A stretch of DNA of 64,000 nt from NCBI GenBank assembly GCA_963598415.1, contig CAVBUH010000041.1, forward strand, positions 1-64,000, written 5' to 3'. Under the pieces are notes generated by a model, which saw only the letters and a list, made by a program, of their open reading frames with translations, was not told the origin of the DNA and did no database searches. The position numbers were made by a program, and so were the translations under genes. Positions 51,354 through 61,200 of the stretch are shown here, piece after piece. This stretch comes from Colimorpha_A sp900556615 (lineage in GTDB: Bacteria; Bacillota; Clostridia; Oscillospirales; CAG-272). Within the stretch, counting starts at the first letter, position 1. The number at the start of each line of letters is the position of its first letter.

Positions 51354-53507
51354 TCATTGTTTCATTGTAAGAGCAATACGCTGCTTTTGGACATCGACAG
51401 ATAAAATTTTAACCGTTACCCTGTCTCCGACCGAGAGCACTTCGGAGGGATGCTTAATAAATTTATCTGAAATTTGAGAAATATGGACAAGGCCATCCTG
51501 ATGAACGCCGATATCGACAAAAGCGCCGAAATCGATTACATTTCTTACGGTTCCGGTAAGTACCATACCGGGCTTCAGATCGTTCATATCCATAATGTCA
51601 TCTCGAAATTCTTGCTGTGGGAGAGTATCTCGTACATCACGCCCCGGCTTTTCCAGTTCTCCGATTATATCGAGCAGGGTCGGTTCCCCGACGCCGAGCT
51701 TATCGGCAAGCTTTGCCGTTCCGTATTTTAATACGCCGGAGCGCAGATCGGAAAGCCGTGAGTTTCTTATGTCGTCCTCGGTATATCCGAACTCGGATAT
51801 AAGCGCCCTTGCCGCGCCGTAGGATTCGGGATGAACTCCGGTACAGTCAAGTATCTCGTCGGACCCGGATACCCGCAGGAAGCCTGCGCATTGTTCATAC
51901 GCTTTAGCGCCTATGCGCGGAACCTTGAGTATTTCGGCGCGCGATTTGAATTCGCCGTTTTCCTCGCGGTATTTGACGATATTTTTGGCGGATGCGGAAT
52001 TAATTCCGGAAACATAAGAGAGCAGGGAATGGGAGGCAGTATTAAGATCCACGCCGACGGTATTTACACAGTCTTCCACCACGCCCTCAAGCGCCTCGCT
52101 GAGTCTTGCCGGTTTCATATCGTGCTGATACTGACCGACGCCGATTGATTTCGGATCGATTTTAACAAGCTCGGCAAGGGAATCCTGTAGCCGTCTTGCG
52201 ATTGAAACAGCGCTTCTTTGCGTGACGTCGAAATCGGGAAATTCGTCTGCTGCAAGCTTGGAAGCGGAGTATACCGAAGCGCCGGCTTCGCTTACCATAG
52301 CGTATTTAAAGGATCCCGACATTTTTTTTAGCAGTCCTGCGATGAAGATTTCGCTTTCCTTTGAGGCGGTGCCGTTTCCTATCGCTACTACATCGACTTT
52401 ATATTTTGTAATAAGTCCGGAGGTGATTTTTTCAGCGGCTTCTATGCGTTCGTGAGGTTTTGTGGGATAAATTACCGCTGTATCAAGAACTTTTCCCGTT
52501 TTGTCTACTACGGCAAGCTTGCATCCTGTTCTGTATCCGGGATCAAGTCCCAGCACGGTTTTTCCCTTTAAAGGGGGAGACATAAGAAGGTTTTTCAAAT
52601 TCTCGGAAAAGAGTTTTATTGCGCCTTCACAGGCCGAATCGAAGAGCTCCGATCTGATTTCCCGCTCAATGGAGGGAGCAATCAGTCTGTCATAGCTGTC
52701 TATTATGGCGCGTGAGACATACTTAAACGCAGGACTTTGAGGCTCGGTTATTACCTTGGCAAAAAGATCATTCAGAATAATATCGGAAGGGACGTCTAAA
52801 GTCACCTTTATAACGTTTTCCTTTTCAGCACGGTTTATGGCAAGGACACGGTGTCCGGGGATTCTGGAAAGCTTCTCTGAAAAATCGTAATACATAGTAT
52901 AGGTTCCGTCGGTATCCTCGCCTGTTTTCTCGGCTTTCAGAGTACCGTACTCAACCGAAAGCTCGCGTATACGCTTACGGTAGTCGGCATTGTCCGAAAT
53001 ATCCTCCGCAATGATATCACAGGCGCCGTTTATTGCATCCTCAGCAGTTTCAACGCCCTTTTCAGCGTCGATATACTGCTCTGCGGCGACGGCGATTTCG
53101 GTATCATATTTCTTGTTCTGTGCGATTATTAGCTCCGCAAACGGTTCAAGTCCCTTTTCTCTTGCCGCGTCGGCTCTTGTTTTGCGATGGGGCTTGAATG
53201 GGCGGTAAATGTCTTCGATTTCCGCTAAAATTGCCGCGTTGTCAAGAGCTGCTGAAATTTCGGGAGTAAGCTTTTCCTGCTCGGCAATAGAAGCTCTTAC
53301 CTCTTCGCGGCGTTTATCCAAATTTCTCAGATAAGTAAGCCGGTCGCTGAGGGAACGGAGAACCGTATCGTCAAGCGAGCCTGTTACCTCTTTACGGTAT
53401 CGGGCGATAAAGGGAATGGTATTCCCTTCGTCAATAAGCTTGACTGCAGCTTCGGTTTGTTTCTCGGAAATTTTAAGTTCATCGGAGAGTATTTTAATGA
53501 TATCCAT
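51354..53507 (-). CDS. tex: Tex-family RNA-binding protein
   Basis: Transcription accessory protein of about 717 residues. Domain order: N-terminal helix bundle (LKISEKQTEAAVKLIDEG to about 180), YqgF-like nuclease fold (VLGLDPGYRTGCKLAVVD), helix-hairpin-helix pairs, and a C-terminal S1 RNA-binding domain (VLTGTVRNVIDFGAFVDIGV) from about 625. ATG 53507 fits the family's MDIIKIL start; the ATG at 53552 adds 15 residues of doubtful origin. It is divergent from rsgA. Confidence 0.93.
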   Translation of the reverse strand: MDIIKILSDELKISEKQTEAAVKLIDEGNTIPFIARYRKEVTGSLDDTVLRSLSDRLTYLRNLDKRREEVRASIAEQEKLTPEISAALDNAAILAEIEDIYRPFKPHRKTRADAAREKGLEPFAELIIAQNKKYDTEIAVAAEQYIDAEKGVETAEDAINGACDIIAEDISDNADYRKRIRELSVEYGTLKAEKTGEDTDGTYTMYYDFSEKLSRIPGHRVLAINRAEKENVIKVTLDVPSDIILNDLFAKVITEPQSPAFKYVSRAIIDSYDRLIAPSIEREIRSELFDSACEGAIKLFSENLKNLLMSPPLKGKTVLGLDPGYRTGCKLAVVDKTGKVLDTAVIYPTKPHERIEAAEKITSGLITKYKVDVVAIGNGTASKESEIFIAGLLKKMSGSFKYAMVSEAGASVYSASKLAADEFPDFDVTQRSAVSIARRLQDSLAELVKIDPKSIGVGQYQHDMKPARLSEALEGVVEDCVNTVGVDLNTASHSLLSYVSGINSASAKNIVKYREENGEFKSRAEILKVPRIGAKAYEQCAGFLRVSGSDEILDCTGVHPESYGAARALISEFGYTEDDIRNSRLSDLRSGVLKYGTAKLADKLGVGEPTLLDIIGELEKPGRDVRDTLPQQEFRDDIMDMNDLKPGMVLTGTVRNVIDFGAFVDIGVHQDGLVHISQISDKFIKHPSEVLSVGDRVTVKILSVDVQKQRIALTMKQ

Positions 53508-53610
53508 TATTTTTTCGCTTTCTGTTTTTTCTTCAAGTATATATGATAGCATATTTTATCTTTGAAATCAAGCGAATTTTCTTGTGTTTCCTCCAATTTT
53601 ATGAAATGGC

Positions 53611-53639
53611 TTGCAAAATTCCGAAAAAAAGTATAAAAT
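53611..53639 (+). promoter_or_regulatory. Promoter of rsgA
   Basis: TTGCAA (53611-53616) and TAAAAT (53634-53639) are 17 bases apart. rsgA starts about 50 bases downstream. Confidence 0.65.
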
Positions 53640-53690
53640 AAGAATAAATATGCAGATGACAGTAATTCCGATCGGAATGTTAGGAGCAGA

Positions 53691-54602
53691 ATGGAACGAA
53701 AAGGAAAATTGATAAAAGGTGTGGGCGGTCTTTATACCGTAAGGCTGGAGGACGGCGGTGAGGTGAGGTGTCAGGCGAGAGGAGCCTTCAGACACGACAG
53801 TATGAAGCCTCTTGTTGGAGATGACGTAGTGGTTAACGATGCAGGAGGTTATGTGATTACCGAAATAACAGAGCGCAGAAATTCGCTGATACGACCTCCG
53901 GTTTCAAATGTCGGCGTAATATTTATAACCCTTGCCGCAGCGGAGCCGGAACCGGTTCTTTTAAGCATAGATAAGCTGACCTGTATCGCTGTACACTGTG
54001 GTATACGTCCGGTAATCACGGTTACAAAGGCGGATATCGCTCCGAGAACGGCGGAACAGCTTGCATCCGTATACAGAAAGGCGGGATTTCCTGTTTTTGT
54101 ATCGGGACGGGGGTTTGGTGCTGAGAACGAAATAAGAGAATATCTGCATAACGAATGTTCGGGAATGATATCATGCTTTGCCGGAGCGTCCGGGGTAGGA
54201 AAATCCACGCTTATGACCACGCTTTTCCCGGAGCTTTGTCTTGAAACAGGAGAGATAAGCGCACGAATTTCAAGAGGGAAGCACACTACGCGCGCAGTTG
54301 AACTCTATTCGCTTACCGAACTGTTCGAGGACGGAACAAAGGGTTATATTGCGGATACACCCGGGTTTAGTCTTCTCGATTTTGTTAGGTTCGATTTTTT
54401 TGATAAGGATGAGCTTCCTGCAACCTTTCCGGAATTTGAGGATTATATAGGTAAGTGCCGTTATACAAGGTGTACGCATTTATGCGAAGACGGCTGTGCA
54501 ATATGCGAAGCGGTAAGAAAAGGACTTATATCCAAAAGCCGTCATGAAAGCTACGTTTCACTCTATAATGATTTGAAAAACAAACATAAGTGGGATAAGT
54601 GA
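53691..54602 (+). CDS. rsgA: Small-ribosomal-subunit GTPase RsgA
   Basis: Circularly permuted GTPase that matures the 30S subunit. Order: OB fold (about 1-70), then G4 TKAD, G1 GASGVGKSTLM, G3 DTPGFSLLDF, and a C-terminal zinc-binding motif CRYTRCTHLCEDGCAI. In many Firmicutes rsgA sits next to prkC; here it is about 30 kb away. ATG 53691 has AGGAG upstream. Confidence 0.94.
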   Translation: MERKGKLIKGVGGLYTVRLEDGGEVRCQARGAFRHDSMKPLVGDDVVVNDAGGYVITEITERRNSLIRPPVSNVGVIFITLAAAEPEPVLLSIDKLTCIAVHCGIRPVITVTKADIAPRTAEQLASVYRKAGFPVFVSGRGFGAENEIREYLHNECSGMISCFAGASGVGKSTLMTTLFPELCLETGEISARISRGKHTTRAVELYSLTELFEDGTKGYIADTPGFSLLDFVRFDFFDKDELPATFPEFEDYIGKCRYTRCTHLCEDGCAICEAVRKGLISKSRHESYVSLYNDLKNKHKWDK

Positions 54603-54648
54603 CGGTTTGAATCTCAATATATGCGAATAATATTGTGAAAAAAAACAA

Positions 54649-54677
54649 TTGATTTGTCGATTCATAAATGGTACAAT
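54649..54677 (+). promoter_or_regulatory. Promoter of the PTS IIC gene
   Basis: TTGATT (54649-54654) and TACAAT (54672-54677) are 17 bases apart, with TGG before the -10 (extended -10). This places the start about 40 bases before the start codon. Confidence 0.65.
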
Positions 54678-54722
54678 ATTTGTTAAAATAATTGTCGAAA
54701 TTCGGCGGAAGGCAGGAATAAT

Positions 54723-55790
54723 ATGCAATTGATCAAAAAGTTGTTTAAACGATATTTTATAGACGCAATGGGGGCTATGGCTCAGGGGCTTTTCGCGTCT
54801 CTGCTTATTGGAACTATATTTAAGGCTCTCGGAATGATTCCAAAGCTTGAATTTCTTGCTGAGATCGGTGGCTATGCTCAGGCGATGGCAGGACCGGCAA
54901 TGGCAGCGGCGATCGCGTATTCGCTGAAGGCGCATCCTCTTGTTATTTTTTCTTCTGCCGCAGTAGGCTATGCTGCAAATACTCTTGGTAAAGCAGGCGG
55001 TCCTCTTGCTGTTTTCTTCATTGCCATTATTGCTGTGGAAATCGGTATGCTTGTATCTAAGAAGACAAAGGTTGATATTATCGTAACGCCGTTTGTCACA
55101 ATTCTTGCCGGCGGTTTGCTTTCAATATATGTTGCGCCTTATATCGGAAAGCTCGCGGGACATATCAGCGACTTTATCGGATGGGCGTCGCTTCAGGCTC
55201 CTTTTGTCTCTGCGATAATCGTATCGGTAGTCATCGGCGTCGTTCTCACTCTTCCGATATCCAGTGCTGCGATTTGCGCGGGACTTATTTTGACGGGAAG
55301 TGCCGCACAGGGCGGCTCCGAAGGACTTGCCATTGCAGGCGCTGCCGCCGTTGCCGGCTGCTGTGCTCAGATGGTTGGTTTTGCAGTGATCAGTTTCCGC
55401 GAAAACAAATGGGGAGGATTGCTTTCCCAGGGGATCGGAACAAGCATGCTTCAAATGCCGAATATCGTCCGCCATCCGCAGATATGGATAGCGCCGACTC
55501 TTGCTTCCGCGATAACCGGACCGCTCGCTGTGTGTGTTTTCAATCTTCGTATGTATGGAGCGGCAATCAACTCCGGTATGGGAACCTGTGGTCTGCTTGG
55601 ACCGATCGGAATCATTCTCGGATGGTATTCACCTGAAAACGGCTATACCGCTGAGGTTACTGTACTCAATTGGATAGGGCTTGTGCTGATATGCTTTATT
55701 CTGCCTGCTGTGCTTTCTTTTATCTTTAATGAGATACTGAGAAAAATCGGCTGGGTGAAAGATGGTTATATGAAGCTGGAAAATTCATGA
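54723..55790 (+). CDS. PTS-type IIC membrane protein without IIA/IIB partners
   Basis: About ten hydrophobic segments over 355 residues, with GGYAQAMAGPAMAAAIAYSL and LPISSAAICAGLILTGSAA typical of the PTS_EIIC_2 group. No EIIA or EIIB gene is next to it; these stand-alone IIC proteins are known in Clostridia, and it is unclear whether they phosphorylate or simply move a substrate. ATG 54723 follows GGCAGGA. A strong terminator follows at 55917-55952. Confidence 0.85.
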   Translation: MQLIKKLFKRYFIDAMGAMAQGLFASLLIGTIFKALGMIPKLEFLAEIGGYAQAMAGPAMAAAIAYSLKAHPLVIFSSAAVGYAANTLGKAGGPLAVFFIAIIAVEIGMLVSKKTKVDIIVTPFVTILAGGLLSIYVAPYIGKLAGHISDFIGWASLQAPFVSAIIVSVVIGVVLTLPISSAAICAGLILTGSAAQGGSEGLAIAGAAAVAGCCAQMVGFAVISFRENKWGGLLSQGIGTSMLQMPNIVRHPQIWIAPTLASAITGPLAVCVFNLRMYGAAINSGMGTCGLLGPIGIILGWYSPENGYTAEVTVLNWIGLVLICFILPAVLSFIFNEILRKIGWVKDGYMKLENS

Positions 55791-55916
55791 TGATGAATTT
55801 CAAGTTAATTGACTGTGAATTGTACAAGACCGGTAAGATATATAATGGATAAACGTATGGTTTTCTGTTCAAAGGAATTATGAAGAGGAAAATACGGTAG
55901 AAATGAAAAAATGATA

Positions 55917-55952
55917 CGCTCTTGCTCCTGATTTCAAAGGACGCAAGAGCGT
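55917..55952 (+). terminator. Strong terminator after the PTS IIC gene
   Basis: ACGCTCTTGC (55917-55926) and GCAAGAGCGT (55943-55952) form a 10-bp stem followed by TTTTTT. Confidence 0.9.
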
Positions 55953-56637
55953 TTTTTTATAAAAACAAGGTGTTTTGCAAAGTTTTTCCCTCGCTTAAAG
56001 AATTTTCACTCTAAAATTTCCTTTTTAAAAGTTTTTGCGGATTTTTAGAGTGTTTTTTTATACCCCAAATGAAGTTTGAGCAAAGCCCTGAATTTTTTTC
56101 GTTACGGTAAACTGAGCCAATTTCCATTACAAAGGAAAGGTCGGCGGATTTGAGTGCTTGAGGGCATGTTGGTAGGTGCGGGACGATTCTGTAGGTTGGC
56201 TGAGTTCTACAGGTACAGAACTCAGCCAACCTACAGCTACGACTATTTGTTAAAAATATTGGATCGGAGATGCTCGGGGGCGGTAAATTCGATCTTATTA
56301 CGGTTGTTAATTTTGCGGCGGAAGAAGTTCTTTGCACTGAAAGCTTGAGCTATTGTCTTTATTTATTTCCATTGTGTTTTTATTCAGAGGCGCTATTTGG
56401 CATATATATGCTTTTCGATTTCACTGAAAAAGCGTTTTCGAGTGTATGGCAGATGATTATTTTTTGGTATATATGATTTTGCGCGTACATTTTTTATTTT
56501 AGATTAAGTAACGGTACAGGATATGCGTTGTCTTCTGATATGGATGCAGAAGTCAACAGGTATATAATTGAGGAAATTTTCACATGGTTAGAAGCTATCG
56601 GAAAGGATAATCTTTCGATTGCAGCGGAAAATAGCTA
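55953..56637. other. Long gene-free stretch before the mannosidase operon
   Basis: No supported gene. It holds a large perfect hairpin (56190-56235). A frame over 56518-56637 encodes about 35 residues ending LEAIGKDNLSIAAENS and stop, which may be the tail of a lost gene. The minus-strand frame at 56011-56337 has no ribosome-binding site and runs across the palindrome, so it is not called. Confidence 0.45.
56190..56235. repeat. 19-bp perfect inverted repeat with 8-base loop
   Basis: TGTAGGTTGGCTGAGTTCT (56190-56208) and AGAACTCAGCCAACCTACA (56217-56235) pair without mismatch around ACAGGTAC. There is no T run on either side, so it is not a simple terminator. It stands in a non-coding stretch and could be a recombination or protein-binding site or a mobile-element remnant. 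Confidence 0.8.
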
Positions 56638-56695
56638 AGGACTCACTGAATAAATCGTCAACGGATGATTGCCCGGCATCGTTAAAAAACTTGAA
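56638..56695 (+). repeat. Repeat arm preceding copy E
   Basis: AAGGACTCACTGAATAAATC, CGTCAACGGATGATTGCC and CGGCATCGTTAAAAA match the arm in front of copy C in the same orientation. Confidence 0.75.
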
Positions 56696-56700
56696 ATACA

Positions 56701-56871
56701 AAGGCAATGCCGCCAGGTTCTGACGATAGAGAGACACAGTCATATTTTTTATAAAATGATAGTAATTGAGGAGGCAAGAGCGACGCCTCTGCCGACGAAT
56801 TTTGTGAAGTATGAAGGGAAACGGGTATTAAGGCACATGACGCAATACGTGAACCAGGTAGTGTTCTCTTA
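56701..56871 (+). repeat. TIR-type intergenic repeat, copy E
   Basis: Starts AAGGCAATGCCGCCAGG; core CAGTCATATTTTTTATA, TAGTAATTGAGGAGGCAAG, CGCCTCTGCCGACGAATTTT, GTGAAGTATGAAGGGAAA. Ends GGTAGTGTTCTCTTA, a diverged right terminal repeat. Sits about 125 bases upstream of the mannosidase operon promoter. Confidence 0.8.
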
Positions 56872-56994
56872 ATCTTTGAAAGGCATACCTTTCAGAAGAA
56901 AAACGCGGTCTCTACGCTGAAATGATTGTTGTATATAATAAGTTGTAATTTATTGTGATTTTTTGTAATATTATCTTTGGTTTTATGTATATTA

Positions 56995-57023
56995 TTGACC
57001 AATCAATACTTGGGTGATATACT
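56995..57023 (+). promoter_or_regulatory. Promoter of the GH99-like/GH38 operon
   Basis: TTGACC (56995-57000) and TATACT (57018-57023) are 17 bases apart, with TG one base before the -10. The expected start near 57030 excludes start codons upstream of it and supports ATG 57161. Confidence 0.75.
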
Positions 57024-57160
57024 TTAAGTACAATACTAATCATATTTCAGAACCGAGTTTTGGTTATATATTCATATATGCGAATCGGTTGTTGATTCAT
57101 AGTCTGAGTCTTAGTGAAAGGAAATTGCTTGTCGGTTTAAAACGTAGCAAATGTTTAAAT

Positions 57161-58246
57161 ATGAAAGTTGGAGCTTATTTCTGGTATGGATTTTCAAAGT
57201 GGGATGAAATGTTTACAGACAGGCTCTTAAACGTTTATTCCGATCGTTGTCCGACATGGGGCTGGGTGTCGGATACCCAGGAGAATTTTGAATATCAGAT
57301 TGATCTTGCGGCTGATAACAATATATCTTTCTTTGCGATAGATTGGTATAATTCGCCTTATATGGGCGAGTATAATCGCGCTGTGGACATGTTTCTAAAA
57401 GCGAAGAATGCCGATAGAATGGAATTCTGTTTAATGGTAGCCAATCATGCCGGTGCCGAGGTAAGGTTAAATGAATGGAAACCACTGTGTGAAAAATGGC
57501 TTCCATATTTATCAGATCCGCATGCGCTGAAAGTAGACGGAAAGCCGGTTATTATATTTTTTCTTGTGCATGATCTTGAAGAACAGCTTGGAGGGGCTGA
57601 GTCTGCCAAACGCTGTTTTGATTATTTAAACGAGCTTATGGTGAAAAACGGTTTTCCTGGGATTAACATAATAGGGTGCGTATGTCCCTATGGTTCGCCG
57701 GGATTTTATGAAATTGATTATCATCCGGAGTGGTTCAACGAGCATAAGTGGCAGGAGGATATAGCGAGATACAAATGGGAAGGCTATTCTGCATTGACAG
57801 GTTATAATTACCGCAAATTTAATACCTATGACGAAAACGGGAAGTTAGCACTGTCTCGGCCCTTTTCAGAGATGACTATGCAGCATGAGGACTGCTGGGA
57901 CGTATTTTGCAGGTATAATGAGTGCGGTATCAAATATATTCCCCCGATTCTTTCCGGCTATGACGCAAGACCGTGGGACTGCGTGTGGAAATGTAATCCG
58001 ACAGGAAAACGTCAGAATTACTGCGTGGACAGAAAACCCGAAACCTTGTATAATCATGCGGTTAATGCCGGACTGTGGCTGGAGAAAAACAAAAAATATA
58101 CAATGGATGACATTGCAATCGTTTATGCTTGGAATGAATATGGCGAGGGAGCGTATATCGCGCCGACCGTCGGAGATCCCGATGCAAAATATTTACGGTC
58201 AATAAAAGATGCCGTTGATTTAATTAACCGAAAAAGGAAAAAGTAA
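57161..58246 (+). CDS. GH99-like (WbsX-type) glycan-processing protein
   Basis: About 361 residues from MKVGAYFWYGFSKWDE, the usual start of this family. Later motifs are SFFAIDWYNSPYMGE, DGKPVIIFF, and the C-terminal VYAWNEYGEGAYIAPT. The last one is the family's conserved acid-bearing strand. No signal peptide. GH99 and related proteins cleave or process alpha-mannosidic linkages; the mannosidase gene that follows by three bases supports an alpha-mannan or N-glycan substrate. ATG 57161 lacks a clear Shine-Dalgarno; TTG 57125, with GAAAGG only three bases upstream, is an alternative start. The frame upstream of 57030 lies in the promoter. Confidence 0.82.
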   Translation: MKVGAYFWYGFSKWDEMFTDRLLNVYSDRCPTWGWVSDTQENFEYQIDLAADNNISFFAIDWYNSPYMGEYNRAVDMFLKAKNADRMEFCLMVANHAGAEVRLNEWKPLCEKWLPYLSDPHALKVDGKPVIIFFLVHDLEEQLGGAESAKRCFDYLNELMVKNGFPGINIIGCVCPYGSPGFYEIDYHPEWFNEHKWQEDIARYKWEGYSALTGYNYRKFNTYDENGKLALSRPFSEMTMQHEDCWDVFCRYNECGIKYIPPILSGYDARPWDCVWKCNPTGKRQNYCVDRKPETLYNHAVNAGLWLEKNKKYTMDDIAIVYAWNEYGEGAYIAPTVGDPDAKYLRSIKDAVDLINRKRKK

Positions 58247-58249
58247 AAA

Positions 58250-61200
58250 ATGGTTTTTGAAAAGTACGCGGAACGTTTATATAAAAAAGTAGCGGAATTT
58301 CCTCAGCGGTATGCGCGATATATGTTTAACCGTGTCGGAACGCTCGAAAATCCTGTTTATCTTGAGACGAAAGAACATTTGAGGAATGTGCCCGAAGCCG
58401 GATGGAGGGAGATGTCCGGCGTACATGAGTGGAAGGGCGAATGGAACAATCTTTGGATAAAGGGTACTTATACCGTGCCTGAAAATCTGAAGGGGAAAAA
58501 ACTGTATGCCATATCTGATTCGGGAGCTGTGGAGGTTCTGTTCTTCATTAACGGGAAACCGTCCGGAATTTTTAATAGCCGCGGAGATGAAATCGGAGGA
58601 CTTCACAGCAATCGGCTGATTACTTTATCCGCTGTTCCGGGTGAATGCTTTGAGCTTGCGTTTGAATGCTATGCGGGACATTTTTTTGCCGGAGACCAGC
58701 CTTTTGACAGATATGGGCAAATCGGAGAGCAGTATGATCCGCTGGAGGATTTCAGAAGACGGTATACGGGAACCGATATATGTGTAATCGATGAATCGGT
58801 TAAAGGATTCATATACGATCTCAAGACTGTACTTCAGCTTGCAAAGCTTCCGGAGTCCGATATGATGAGAGCACGCGCTATGAATGCGCTGACAGAGGTC
58901 TTTAAAGTCGTATCGCAGTATCCTGCCGATATGGATGAATCGGATATTAGAGAGTCGGTTGCTGCCGGCAGAGAATATATGAAGGAGGTTCTCGGTATCG
59001 GCGGAAATGACGGAACACGCGGAAAAGTAGGCGTTATCGGTCATTCCCATATGGATACGGCTTGGCTGTGGCCGGTCAGTGAGACAATCAGAAAGTGTGC
59101 AAGGACATTTTCAAATGCTCTCGCTCTGATGGAGGAATATCCCGAGTACAAATTTATTCAGTCTTCGGTTCTGCATATTGAGTGGATGAGAAAATATTAT
59201 CCCGATATTTTTAAAGAAATGAAAAAACGGATATCGGAAGGCAGATATGAACCGAACGGCGCGGTATGGGTGGAGTGCGATTGTAATCTTCCTTCCGGGG
59301 AGATGATGGCGAGACAGTTTATACACGGTCAGCTTTATACAAGAAAGTACTTTAATTATACGGCAGACTGCTTTTGGCTTCCCGATACTTTCGGATATAA
59401 TGCGGCGATTCCCCAGATTATGCTTCAGTCAGAAGTCAAATATTTTTGTACAACAAAGATATCGTGGAATGATCTTAACACTTTCCCTTACGATACTTTC
59501 ATTTGGGAAGGGCAGGACGGAAGCCGTGTGCTTACTCACTATAATCTGACGCATTGTTTCCCTGATGTGGAAACAACGGTACGCGCCGTAAAGGAAATAA
59601 AGGACAAGCAGGTATGTGAAAAGAAGCTGCTCGCATTCGGATACGGAGACGGAGGAGGAGGCCCTACATGGGGAATGCTTGAGGATTCGCGAAGAGTACG
59701 GGAACTTGCCGGCATACCGGAGCAATATTATACTACGGTAAGCGAATTTATGAGCAGTATAGAGAAAGAATCCGTCTATCTTCCTGTATACAGTGGGGAA
59801 CTGTATCTTGAGCTTCATCGCGGTACGCTTACACAGATGCACGATATAAAACGGAACAACCGCAAAGCCGAGTATGCAATAAGAAACATGGAATACTTTA
59901 ATGTTATAAGCGGCGAAAGCAAAAATGTTCGCAGCGAGGAAATACTCAAAGCTCTTCTTCAGAATCAATTCCATGACATTCTTCCCGGCACCTGTATTAC
60001 TCCCGTTAACGAGAATACAAAGAAAGAAACGGCAAAAATCATTCTTGACGCGGAAAGCGAAACAGAAAAATATCTGAATAAGCTTACCGACGGTTCGGAG
60101 AATTGTATTACGGTTTTTAATACACTGCCTTTTGCAAGAAACGACAATGTAAAAATCGAAAATCTGAAGGGTATTGGATATACATGCCAGCAGTATGCGG
60201 ACATATGTGGAAGAAATATCGCTATTATAGGCGGATTTGAGATCCCAGCGTTCGGATATACCGAAATAAAGCTTTCTGATCAAAAGAATGAAGCCGTCAG
60301 TCCGTTTATCTATACGGGCAATACGCTTAAAACGCCTTTTCTGAATGTCGAATTTGACGATAATGGATTCATCGTTTCTCTTGTTTTACGGGGCTGTAAC
60401 CGCGAGGTCCGCAATAAGAAGGGAAACCCTCTTAACACATTTTATATCGGAGAAGATATTCCGAGAATATATGATAACTGGGATATCGATTCGGATCAGT
60501 ATTTGAAAATGCAGCCGTGCGGAGAACTTATTGAAAGGAACGTTGCTTCAGACGGTGCGGCGGAATTTGTTATACGCTCAAAGTACCGTATATCCGATAA
60601 AACAGAGCTTATTCAGGATATGATCTTCAGCGCATATTCGGCGCGGATCGATTTTCATACGGTTGTGGATTGGAATGATGTTCACAGACTTTTGAAAGTC
60701 GGATTTGACTGTGATATCAATTCCTCGTTTATAAAGAACGAGATTCAATTCGGTAGTATTGACCGTCCGACCACAAAGAATAATTGTTATGAAGCCGCTA
60801 AATATGAGGTGTGCAATCATAAGTGGTCCGATATGTCCGAAAGCCGATTTGGTGTAGCGCTTCTTAACGATTGTAAATATGGTATTTCGGCAGAAGGATC
60901 GGATATGCGGCTTTCCTTGCTTAGAGGAGGGATACGTCCCGATGTTACCGGGGATCGTGGCAAGCATGAATTTACCTACTCGCTTTTGCCTCACGACGGT
61001 GCATTTGGTGCTGAAACCGTTATATATCCCGCGTATATGCTGAATATGCCGTATGTGATTGCAAAAGGAAAGATTGTTGAACCGATACAGGCGCCCGCAC
61101 TTGTGTCTCAGACAAATATCATATGTGAAACAGTAAAACCGGCGGAGCTTATTGAGAATGCTTATGTATTGAGATTATATGAATCCGAACGGTGTAAGAC

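Noticed and set aside
56011..56337. 108-codon frame on the minus strand around the 19-bp palindrome
   Set aside because: No ribosome-binding site, crosses the palindrome and has no recognisable domain.
57014..57160. N-terminal extension of the GH99-like protein up to 57014
   Set aside because: The upstream part overlaps the -10 region of the promoter and is not conserved-looking.
59429..60283. Open frame of 284 codons on the minus strand inside the mannosidase gene
   Set aside because: Antisense to GH38, whose zinc and nucleophile residues lie in the same stretch.
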